Assembly (NCBI GenBank): GCA_030618495.1
Contig: JAUXDE010000104.1
Coordinates: forward strand, 1 to 5,852
From: Clostridia bacterium
Lineage (GTDB): Bacteria > UBA6262 > WVXT01 > JAUXBS01
Length of the DNA stretch: 5,852 nt
Reading direction: 5' to 3'
This document shows, in pieces, positions 1 to 5,851 of this stretch. The notes beneath the pieces are model-generated. The model saw only the letters and a list, made by a program, of their open reading frames with translations. It ran no database searches and was not told the DNA's origin. Made by a program: the position numbers and the translations under genes. How positions within the stretch are numbered: the first letter of the stretch is position 1; every line of letters starts with the position of its first letter.

Positions 1-4
1 TTTA

Positions 5-30
5 ATTATATGTAAGTAATCACATATAAT
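5..30. repeat. Perfect 9-bp inverted repeat, operator-like
   Basis: ATTATATGT at 5-13 is the exact reverse complement of ACATATAAT at 22-30, separated by an 8-base spacer (14-21). The 26-base span and arm length resemble operators bound by dimeric helix-turn-helix regulators, but it could also be a small hairpin. It lies about 245 bases before the first gene of the operon and may instead belong to an upstream gene outside the window. The symmetry is seen directly; the regulatory role is inference, and AT-rich sequence raises the chance of coincidence. Confidence 0.4.
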
Positions 31-73
31 AACATCCGGGTTGTCAATCAATTTTGAAATTATGAAATACTAA

Positions 74-86
74 GATATGCGATATC
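74..86. repeat. 13-base palindrome GATAT-GCG-ATATC
   Basis: The arms GATAT (74-78) and ATATC (82-86) are perfectly complementary around a 3-base centre. The palindrome lies 29 bases upstream of the candidate -35 box at 115-120, a position compatible with a regulator binding site. It is short enough to occur by chance in AT-rich DNA, so the functional reading is weak. Confidence 0.25.
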
Positions 87-114
87 CCGCAAATTCTTAA
101 GGTTTTTTCGTGAA

Positions 115-143
115 TTGCATTAAGAAGTGTTGTGCTTTATATT
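115..143 (+). promoter_or_regulatory. Candidate sigma70-type promoter for the efflux operon
   Basis: TTGCAT (115-120) as a -35 box and TATATT (138-143, five of six matches to TATAAT) as a -10 box are separated by exactly 17 bases. Transcription from here would start near 150 and leave a leader of roughly 125 bases before the first start codon. The -35 match is only partial. The AT-rich surroundings make alternatives possible, including the one at 145-174 and a -10-like TAAAAT at 233-238 that has no matching -35. Confidence 0.35.
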
Positions 144-144
144 A

Positions 145-174
145 TTGGTTAATTTATTTATTCCTGCTTATATT
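145..174 (+). promoter_or_regulatory. Second candidate promoter
   Basis: TTGGTT (145-150) and TATATT (169-174) are spaced by 18 bases, and a TG dinucleotide sits shortly before the -10 box (165-166), close to but not exactly at the extended -10 position. It would give a leader of about 95 bases. It competes with the candidate at 115-143, and the sequence alone does not decide between them. Confidence 0.22.
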
Positions 175-211
175 CCGGCGAGCAGAAAACGCCTTCCTTA
201 ACCATAATCAA

Positions 212-227
212 GTCCGGTCCGCCGGGT
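212..227 (+). other. Small GC-rich hairpin in the leader
   Basis: GTCCGG (212-217) can pair with CCGGGT (222-227), giving four G-C pairs plus two G-T wobbles around the 4-base loop TCCG. It is a GC-rich island in otherwise AT-rich DNA. The T run after it (243-247) begins 15 bases downstream, too far for a classical intrinsic terminator, so it is recorded only as a possible mRNA leader structure. Confidence 0.2.
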
Positions 228-275
228 CTAAATAAAATGTAACTTTTTAGATTTTTCAAACGTCTAAGTATTTAA

Positions 276-1547
276 ATGATTATAAGAAGAAATATATTAC
301 TTACGCTGGCTTTCATTATCCTCCTCGCCGCATCCGTTTCGGGTGAAACTCTTGGATGGGACAATGTCTTTTCGGAAGGCAGGCAAAAGAATCCCAGAAT
401 TATTTCCGCGGGAAAATCCCTTGAATCAGCAAAACTTTCCTACTGGAACGCTTATACCAACCTGTTGCCGCGTCTTTCCGCAGGCGCGGGATGGGGCAGG
501 TCCAGTTCCGTGATGAGCCTCGAATCCCTTGCAGAAGACATGAATGCAACGGAGGAAATAAATTACAGAATTTCCGCAAGTATCCCTTTATTCACCGGCT
601 TCAGGAACCTTAGCACGCTTAAAAAGCAAAAATCTGAATTCATGGCTGAAAAATCAAGATATAAAAGGACCGTCTCCAATACTGTATACGATTTGAAGAC
701 TGCCTTTGCCGGTCTCCTTTACGCCCAGAAAATGATTTCCCTTTCGGAGGAGATACTTTCAAGGAGAAAGGAAAACAGCGAGATTGTCAAGCTCCGTTAC
801 GAAGCGGGCAGGGAGGACAAGGGGGCGTACCTCCGCTCAGAGGCGGACCTGTACCAGTCGGAGTACGAATTTTCAAGAGCGCAGAGAAACATGAAGGTCG
901 GGCAATCAGGGCTCTTAAAGGAAATGGGCAGGGATGTTTTTAAGGTCATAGCAGTGACCGGAACGTTTAACACCTGCCTCCCGGAAGTAGTCCCGCCCTT
1001 CCGGGAACTGCTCGTTAATGTTCCCGATTACCTGATAGCAAAATATATGGTTGACTCATCAATCCATAACCTGAAATATTGCAGGGCTGATTACTACCCC
1101 AATGTCTCCCTGAGCGGCAGTTCCTCAAAAGCCGGCAGCAGCTGGCCCCCTGACAGGGACTGGTGGAACATGGGGGTTAATATCTCATACCCGTTCTTTA
1201 CGGGCGGCAGGGAAATAATAAATGTAAAAATTGCAAAAGTGAATAAGGCAAAATCGGAAGAAAATTTCATCAGTACAAAACAGGAAGTTATATTTAACCT
1301 TGAAGATATCTATAATAAGTTCGTTGATGCCGCTGAAAACGTCAGGGTCAGGCAAAAATATTTCCTGGCTTCACAGGAAAGGGCAAAGATAACCATGGTG
1401 AGGTACATAAACGGCCTCACATCTTACCAGGAATGGAATATAATAGAAAACGAATTCATAAGTTCCAGGAAGTCACTGCTTGATGCCCGGCATAACGCTT
1501 TCCTCGCGGGGGCAGCCTGGAAAAGAACGCTGGGCAGGGAGGAATAA
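276..1547 (+). CDS. TolC-family outer-membrane efflux channel
   Basis: The product is an outer-membrane efflux channel that would form the exit duct of the pump encoded by the next two genes. Residues 1-23 look like a Sec signal peptide: an Arg-rich start (MIIRRN), a hydrophobic core, and a likely cut after SVSG; there is no lipobox cysteine. The mature part shows the two-fold repeat of the outer membrane efflux protein family. PRLSAG (65-70) and YPNVSLSG (274-281) mark matching strand starts, and SIPLFTG (102-108) and SYPFFTG (304-310) mark the matching strand ends. RYEAGRED (174-181) and RYINGLTS (376-383) mark the matching helical segments. At 423 residues it is shorter than E. coli TolC (493) but within family range. 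The ATG at 276 is needed for the signal peptide, yet no Shine-Dalgarno sequence precedes it. Its TAA overlaps the next ATG by one base. The family is secure; the substrate is unknown. Confidence 0.93.
   Translation: MIIRRNILLTLAFIILLAASVSGETLGWDNVFSEGRQKNPRIISAGKSLESAKLSYWNAYTNLLPRLSAGAGWGRSSSVMSLESLAEDMNATEEINYRISASIPLFTGFRNLSTLKKQKSEFMAEKSRYKRTVSNTVYDLKTAFAGLLYAQKMISLSEEILSRRKENSEIVKLRYEAGREDKGAYLRSEADLYQSEYEFSRAQRNMKVGQSGLLKEMGRDVFKVIAVTGTFNTCLPEVVPPFRELLVNVPDYLIAKYMVDSSIHNLKYCRADYYPNVSLSGSSSKAGSSWPPDRDWWNMGVNISYPFFTGGREIINVKIAKVNKAKSEENFISTKQEVIFNLEDIYNKFVDAAENVRVRQKYFLASQERAKITMVRYINGLTSYQEWNIIENEFISSRKSLLDARHNAFLAGAAWKRTLGREE
1537..1543 (+). promoter_or_regulatory. Shine-Dalgarno site for the adaptor gene
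   Basis: GGGAGGA lies inside the last codons of the channel gene, 3 bases before the ATG at 1547. It fixes the start of the adaptor gene and, with the TAATG stop/start overlap, points to translational coupling. Confidence 0.75.
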
Positions 1548-2485
1548 TGAAACTTAAGAAATTGATATTACCGGTAATTATAATCATTTCTGTATCAGGA
1601 GTGCTTTTCCTTAGAAAGAACCGCAAAAGTGATGTCGGTTACACGGTTGAGAACCCGCGCTACGGCTCAATCACGCAGTCAGTCTCGGCCAACGGTACGG
1701 TAAAACCAAGAAACCGGCTGGAGATCAAACCGCCTTTTGCCGGCAGGGTTGAAAGCATACTTGTCAGAGAGGGAGATAAAGTCAGGAAGGGGGAAATCCT
1801 CGCATGGATGAGTTCCCTTGACCGCGCGGCGCTGCTTGACGCCGCCAGGGCAAATGGTGAGGAAGAGAAATGGGAGGACGCCTACAAGCCCACCCCCATC
1901 GTTGCCCCGCTTTCAGGTTTTATTATCAAGAGGGGCATAGAACCCGGCCAGACCGTGAGCGCCCAGGAGCCCATACTGGTAATGGCGGACAACCTGATTA
2001 TTAAGGCGGAGGTTGACGAAACGGATATAGGAAAATTGAAACCCAACCAGAAAGTCAGAATTGTGCTTGACGCTTACCCGGACATGAAGATGCGCGGCAG
2101 GATCGAGCACATCGCCTATGAATCACAGGTCATCAACAATGTAACGATATACCGCGTCGACATACTGCTGCACAGGGCGCTTGAAATCCTTCGCTCGGGG
2201 ATGAGCGCTGACGTTGAGATAACAGTGACGGATAAAAAGGATATACTGCTCCTGCCCTTAAACGCCGTGAAAGAAAAAAAGAACATTAAATACGTAATGA
2301 TAGAAACAAAACAATCAGAACCCGAAAAAAGGGAAATCAGTACGGGAATTGACGACGGGAGGAACGTGGAAGTCGTCTCAGGGCTTGAAGAGTCCGATTC
2401 GGTTATCATCAGCCCTGAGAGGAAAAGGGAACCGCGCGCAAGGAGCTTCAGGGGCTTCCCGGGGATGAGGACTAAAAAAAAGTAA
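1547..2485 (+). CDS. MacA/HlyD-like periplasmic adaptor with a very short hairpin
   Basis: This is a membrane fusion (periplasmic adaptor) protein expected to bridge the ABC transporter downstream and the channel upstream. Residues 5-22 form an N-terminal membrane anchor without a lipobox. The first lipoyl half is near 59-87 (PPFAGRVESILVREGDKV at 62-79). The second half is near 116-145 (TPIVAPLSGF, then EPGQTV at 132-137). The beta-barrel spans roughly 150-228, and a membrane-proximal domain lies around 233-289. The tail is rich in Arg and Lys (291-312). Only about 30 residues (88-116) separate the lipoyl halves, where E. coli MacA has a long coiled-coil hairpin, so the protein is short (312 against about 371). 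The start is supported by GGGAGGA at 1537. The ATP-binding partner follows after one base, supporting a MacA-like rather than RND-type role. The family call is firm; exact orthology to MacA is less certain. Confidence 0.88.
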   Translation: MKLKKLILPVIIIISVSGVLFLRKNRKSDVGYTVENPRYGSITQSVSANGTVKPRNRLEIKPPFAGRVESILVREGDKVRKGEILAWMSSLDRAALLDAARANGEEEKWEDAYKPTPIVAPLSGFIIKRGIEPGQTVSAQEPILVMADNLIIKAEVDETDIGKLKPNQKVRIVLDAYPDMKMRGRIEHIAYESQVINNVTIYRVDILLHRALEILRSGMSADVEITVTDKKDILLLPLNAVKEKKNIKYVMIETKQSEPEKREISTGIDDGRNVEVVSGLEESDSVIISPERKREPRARSFRGFPGMRTKKK

Positions 2486-2486
2486 A

Positions 2487-4445
2487 ATGATTCAGTTAAA
2501 TAACATCAACAAGACATACCGTATAGGGGAATTTGACGTTCATGCCCTGAGAAATGTTTCCCTTGAAATACCGGACGGTGAATTCACAGCCATCATGGGC
2601 CCTTCGGGAAGCGGTAAATCAACGCTCCTTCACATCCTGGGCCTTCTGGACACACCCGACAAAGGCTCTTACCGACTGCAGGGCAAGGAGGTTTCATCGC
2701 TTTCCGGTGAAAAACTCGCAGCGCTTCGTAACGAATATCTTGGTTTTATATTCCAGATGTTCAACCTCCTGCCAAAGCTTAACGCAAAAGAAAACGTTGC
2801 CCTGCCGCTGGTGTATTCGCCGGATCCGGGAAACAGGAACTCTTCTGCCCCCGATGAACTGCTTAAAAGGGTGGGCTTGGGAGACCGGATAAACCACAAT
2901 CCCAACGAACTCTCGGGCGGACAGAAACAGCGCGTTGCCATCGCCAGGGCGCTGGTAAAGAACCCGAAAGTATTACTTGCGGACGAACCGACCGGAAACC
3001 TGGATTCTGTATCCGCCGGTGAGATTTTAAAGACCCTCCATGAATTAAATGATTCGGGTATCACCGTAATCATGGTGACCCATGAAAAAATACTCGCAGA
3101 AAAGGCAAACAGGATAATTAAGCTCCTTGACGGCAGGATTGTCTCCGATGAATATACTTCCGCCAAGCCCCCGAAACGGATAAGTGACAGCGCCGAAATA
3201 ACGGAAGGTCCGGAAGTTCATGGATTTGCCCTTTACCGTATCAGGAATTATTTCATCCAGGCAATGAAATCACTTTTTTCCAACAAGGTCCGCTCCCTGC
3301 TCTCCATTCTGGGTATTCTCATCGGGGTAGCAGCCGTTATCGCCATGCTTGCGATGGGAACCGGGGCAAAGGAGGATATGAAGAAGAGCTTTGCCTCACT
3401 CGGCTCAAACCTGCTGACCGTACGACCCAACTGGCGCAAGTTCCACAGGGGCGCCGTTGAATCCGGCAGTATTACAAAATTCACAATAGCGGATGCCGAA
3501 GCAATACGGAAAATCCCTTCCGTGAAAAGAGTGAGCCCGAACGTCTCGGGCAGGGGACAGGCTGTTTACGGCAACAGGAACTGGAGTACAAGAGTTACCG
3601 GTGTAACACCGGACTACGCTTACATAAGGGCTGCCGAACCGACGGAAGGAAGGTTCTTCAGTAAAACCGAGACGCTTACCCGTTCAAAAATCGCCCTGCT
3701 GGGGAAAACCGTTGCCACCGAACTTTTTGAGGACGAAGACCCCATAGGGGAATATATCAAGATAAACCGGATAAACTTCAGGGTAATAGGAATACTGCCC
3801 GAAAAAGGCGCAACCGGATGGAGGGACAGGGACGATGAAATCGTAATCCCGCTGAACACCGCCATGTACCGCCTCATGGGAAAGAAATTCGTTGATTACA
3901 TAGACGTTGAAGTTTCGGATGAAAACGAAATCGAAACAGTACGAGAGGAAATACGGGAATTAATTGTCATGAGGCACAATATCCCCGCCGATAAGGAAGA
4001 TTCCATAGAAGTAAGGAACATGGCAGAAATCCGCGAAGCGGTTTCCTCAATGGTGAAAACATTTTCCTGGCTGCTCGGTTCCATTGCCTTTATAAGCCTG
4101 CTGGTCGGCGGTATCGGTATCATGAACATAATGCTCGTTTCCGTAACGGAAAGGACCCGCGAGATAGGCCTGAGAAAAGCAATAGGCGCAAACAACAGGG
4201 ACATACTCCTGCAGTTCGTAATTGAATCCGTGGTTATTTGCCTTGCGGGCGGTATACTGGGTATACTGCTGGGAATCGGCATATCACTGGGGCTTGCGGA
4301 AATCGCCGGCTGGGTCTTAAAGGTATCCGCAGGTTCGGTCATCCTCGCCTTTTTCTTTTCCATGGGGATAGGATTATTCTTCGGATTATGGCCCGCCAGG
4401 AAGGCATCCCTCTTGAACCCCATAGATGCTTTAAGGTACGAATGA
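2487..4445 (+). CDS. macB: MacB-like ABC transporter, fused ATPase and permease
   Basis: This is an inner-membrane ABC transporter that would power export through the adaptor and channel encoded just upstream. The N-terminal ATPase (about 1-222) is complete: Walker A GPSGSGKS at 38-45, Q-loop Gln90, signature LSGGQ at 142-146, Walker B VLLADE at 162-167, D-loop GNLD at 170-173 and switch His199. A linker leads to TM1 (about 271-291), a large periplasmic domain of the MacB type (about 295-525), and TM2 (528-551), TM3 (582-601) and TM4 (617-634). The typical FtsX-like stretch TERTREIGLRKAIGA (554-568) follows TM2, and the protein ends in NPIDALRYE. The length of 652 residues matches MacB (648 in E. 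coli). The ATG lies one base after the adaptor stop. The nearest GAGG (2467-2470) is too far upstream to be ideal, suggesting translational coupling. The architecture rules out LolCDE, whose ATPase is a separate protein. The substrate cannot be deduced. Confidence 0.95.
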   Translation: MIQLNNINKTYRIGEFDVHALRNVSLEIPDGEFTAIMGPSGSGKSTLLHILGLLDTPDKGSYRLQGKEVSSLSGEKLAALRNEYLGFIFQMFNLLPKLNAKENVALPLVYSPDPGNRNSSAPDELLKRVGLGDRINHNPNELSGGQKQRVAIARALVKNPKVLLADEPTGNLDSVSAGEILKTLHELNDSGITVIMVTHEKILAEKANRIIKLLDGRIVSDEYTSAKPPKRISDSAEITEGPEVHGFALYRIRNYFIQAMKSLFSNKVRSLLSILGILIGVAAVIAMLAMGTGAKEDMKKSFASLGSNLLTVRPNWRKFHRGAVESGSITKFTIADAEAIRKIPSVKRVSPNVSGRGQAVYGNRNWSTRVTGVTPDYAYIRAAEPTEGRFFSKTETLTRSKIALLGKTVATELFEDEDPIGEYIKINRINFRVIGILPEKGATGWRDRDDEIVIPLNTAMYRLMGKKFVDYIDVEVSDENEIETVREEIRELIVMRHNIPADKEDSIEVRNMAEIREAVSSMVKTFSWLLGSIAFISLLVGGIGIMNIMLVSVTERTREIGLRKAIGANNRDILLQFVIESVVICLAGGILGILLGIGISLGLAEIAGWVLKVSAGSVILAFFFSMGIGLFFGLWPARKASLLNPIDALRYE

Positions 4446-4459
4446 CGGCATTATCTTCC
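4446..4459. other. 14-base convergent junction without visible terminator
   Basis: The stop of the ABC transporter gene (4443-4445) and the stop of the phosphofructokinase gene on the opposite strand (4460-4462) leave only 14 bases. No stem-loop followed by a T run is seen here. A weak stem (GGCCG at 4471-4475 with CGGTC at 4489-4493) lies inside the end of the phosphofructokinase gene and has no T run. Transcripts from the two sides may therefore overlap at their 3' ends. Confidence 0.6.
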
Positions 4460-5776
4460 CTATTTCGTCTGGCCGGTTGTGATAAGAACGGTCTGCCACA
4501 GGTGCCCCTTGGGATTAATCTTCTTTCTTTTCATCGTAGCAAGAGACAACGGAATATGCGTAAAGTACTGGTTCCAGTAACCAACCACCATGTCGGTACA
4601 GCCGGCCATGCCGGCATGAACCGCGTTCTGGCCCAGTACCAGGCAGAACGATGAATCCTGTGAGTTTGCAGGCAGGCTACGTATGATATAACTGGGGTCT
4701 ATGTACTTTATGGATACTTTCTTTTTCCTGCCCTTGAAATGCTTATTAATCCTATCCTTGAGGAAAATACCTATATCCTTTAACTTGACGTTTCCCGAAG
4801 CGTCTTTTTCATCACCGTTATCCTTCAGCAGGTCCTGGCCCGCCCCTTCGGCAATCACAATAACGGCATGATGTTTCTCATCCAGCCTTTTTTCAAGCCT
4901 CGCCAGGAACTCGCCCTTCCCTTCTAACTTGAGAGGGTTCTCCGGTATGAAACAAAAATTAACGTCACTGTTTGCAAGCGTCGTGTAAGCCGCGATAAAA
5001 CCGGAATCCCTTCCCATCAGTTTTACCAGCCCCACTCCGTTCCACGCCCCCTTGGCTTCTTCGTGCGCCGAGAGAATGGCGGAACGCGCATCCTCAACCG
5101 CCGTCACGAAACCAAATGTCCTCTCAATACCCGAGATGTCGTTGTCTATCGTCTTGGGAATCCCTATGACGCTTATTTCCAGCTTCCTCTTCTTGATTTC
5201 AGCAACTATGTCCCTGGCGCCCTTGAGGGTCCCGTCGCCCCCTATGGTAAATAACAGCTTAATGTTTCTCTTAACCAGGCTGTCAACCATGTCCACCGGG
5301 TCTTCCGGGCCCCTTGAAGACGAAAGAATACTGCCGCCCTTCAAGTGTATCTCATCCACGATTCCGGGCGTTATCAGGATTGGTTCCTTAAAAGGCCTGG
5401 AAGAAAGCCCGTTATAACCGTACATGAAACCATACACGTTCTTAACCTTGTACTGCCACAGCAGGCCAAGCGCCACCGCCCTTATAACATCGTTAAGCCC
5501 GGGGCACAATCCGCCGCACGTAACTATCCCGCAGTTGAGTTCCGGCGGGTTAAAATATATCTTTTTCCTCGGCCCCGCCCTTTCATACCCGGGGACATCC
5601 TTTCCTGATTTCTTGTAGTCCGCCAGGTGCCTGGCATGCGAGTACATCAGGATTTTTTCATTATCTTCAATAAAATGACATTTCCTTTTCGCCAGGGGTG
5701 AAATTATTTTTGCGGGCCCGAGCCTTTCAATTGCAAGGTCAGGCACTTCATCATGCGTCAGGTGACGTGAATCCAT
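4460..5776 (-). CDS. 6-phosphofructokinase, plant/trypanosome-like long type
   Basis: This cytoplasmic enzyme phosphorylates fructose 6-phosphate to fructose 1,6-bisphosphate in glycolysis. Visible motifs in order are GGLCPGLN (88-95, phosphoryl-donor loop), GGDGT (179-183), PKTIDND (207-213, with Asp211 as the expected catalytic base), MGRDSG (254-259), FIPE (276-279), IAEGAGQ (308-314), DPSYIIRS (360-367) and HAGMAG (387-392). The DPSYIIRS-PANSQDS block and the roughly 85-residue N-terminal extension match plant, trypanosomal and spirochaetal relatives, not the 320-residue E. coli PfkA. Gly182 after GGD is the residue found in ATP users; pyrophosphate users carry Asp there. Lys208 before TIDND is by contrast shared with pyrophosphate enzymes. 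Trypanosomal and related ATP enzymes have this same pair, so ATP is the likely donor. The start is fixed by GGAGGG eight bases upstream. The gene is complete and convergent with the efflux operon. Confidence 0.93.
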   Translation of the reverse strand: MDSRHLTHDEVPDLAIERLGPAKIISPLAKRKCHFIEDNEKILMYSHARHLADYKKSGKDVPGYERAGPRKKIYFNPPELNCGIVTCGGLCPGLNDVIRAVALGLLWQYKVKNVYGFMYGYNGLSSRPFKEPILITPGIVDEIHLKGGSILSSSRGPEDPVDMVDSLVKRNIKLLFTIGGDGTLKGARDIVAEIKKRKLEISVIGIPKTIDNDISGIERTFGFVTAVEDARSAILSAHEEAKGAWNGVGLVKLMGRDSGFIAAYTTLANSDVNFCFIPENPLKLEGKGEFLARLEKRLDEKHHAVIVIAEGAGQDLLKDNGDEKDASGNVKLKDIGIFLKDRINKHFKGRKKKVSIKYIDPSYIIRSLPANSQDSSFCLVLGQNAVHAGMAGCTDMVVGYWNQYFTHIPLSLATMKRKKINPKGHLWQTVLITTGQTK

Positions 5777-5783
5777 TTTAATA

Positions 5784-5789
5784 CCCTCC
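5784..5789 (-). promoter_or_regulatory. Shine-Dalgarno site for the phosphofructokinase gene
   Basis: Read on the - strand, GGAGGG lies 7 bases before the ATG at 5776-5774. This is a near-ideal ribosome binding site and confirms the chosen start. It contrasts with the lack of such a site before the channel gene at 276. Confidence 0.8.
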
Positions 5790-5790
5790 G

Positions 5791-5832
5791 TTATTGGAAT
5801 TATGGGGACACGTACCTAATTATTGGATTATG
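5791..5832. repeat. Imperfect direct repeat upstream of the phosphofructokinase gene
   Basis: TTATTGGAATTATG (5791-5804) recurs as TTATTGGATTATG (5820-5832), differing by a single inserted A, with a period of 29 bases. The sequence GGGGACACGTACCTAA lies between the copies. The repeat sits directly upstream of the ribosome binding site, so it falls in the promoter or 5' leader region. It may be a pair of binding sites or the edge of a small repeated element cut by the window end. Confidence 0.5.
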
Positions 5833-5851
5833 TATTAACCATTGTTTCCCC
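5804..5851. repeat. Possible dispersed-repeat element bounded by GGGGACA and TGTTTCCCC
   Basis: GGGGACA (5804-5810) faces TGTTTCCCC (5843-5851, read with the preceding T), so the ends can pair as GGGGA with TCCCC plus ACA with TGT across a bulge. GGGGACA-type ends resemble, from memory, small repeats scattered through some bacterial genomes near REP-associated transposases of the Y1 family. No transposase is present here and the window stops at 5852, so this is a weak assignment. Confidence 0.25.

Larger units (their letters stand above)
1..275. other. AT-rich non-coding leader upstream of the efflux operon
   Basis: No convincing coding region is present on either strand in these 275 bases, which are visibly more AT-rich than the genes that follow. 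The stretch holds a perfect 9-base inverted repeat (5-13/22-30), a short 13-base palindrome (74-86), a bulged stem (89-96/112-118), two plausible sigma70-like promoters (115-143 and 145-174) and a small GC-rich hairpin (212-227). It most likely contains the promoter and control sites for the three-gene efflux operon. No gene end from further upstream is recognisable, so the left neighbour and its orientation are unknown. No tRNA, riboswitch or other RNA family was recognised by eye. Confidence 0.6.

Noticed and set aside
806-817. GGGCAGGGAGGA inside the channel gene, identical to the ribosome binding region at 1532-1543
   Set aside because: No start codon follows at a suitable distance; it simply encodes Gly-Arg-Glu-Asp and reflects repeated Gly-Arg-acidic codons.
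2669-3166. A 165-codon - strand open frame antisense to the MacB ATPase domain
   Set aside because: The opposite strand encodes an intact ATPase with all motifs; the antisense translation is serine-rich and low in complexity, as expected for a shadow frame.
3896-4423. A 175-codon - strand open frame antisense to the MacB membrane region
   Set aside because: It mirrors the codons of the transmembrane segments and shows no family motif, so it is a shadow frame.
2487-4445. Lipoprotein-release (LolCDE) or cell-division (FtsEX) transporter as an alternative to MacB
   Set aside because: Those systems encode the ATPase and permease separately, whereas here they are fused in the MacB order and sit beside adaptor and channel genes.
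4238-4654. A 138-codon + strand open frame crossing the end of the MacB gene and into the phosphofructokinase gene
   Set aside because: It runs out of frame through the membrane-helix region of MacB and antisense to the phosphofructokinase end; the translation has no recognisable domain and no ribosome binding site.
4460-5776. Annotation as pyrophosphate-dependent phosphofructokinase
   Set aside because: The residue after GGD is Gly182, not the Asp typical of pyrophosphate enzymes, so ATP is the more likely donor despite Lys208.
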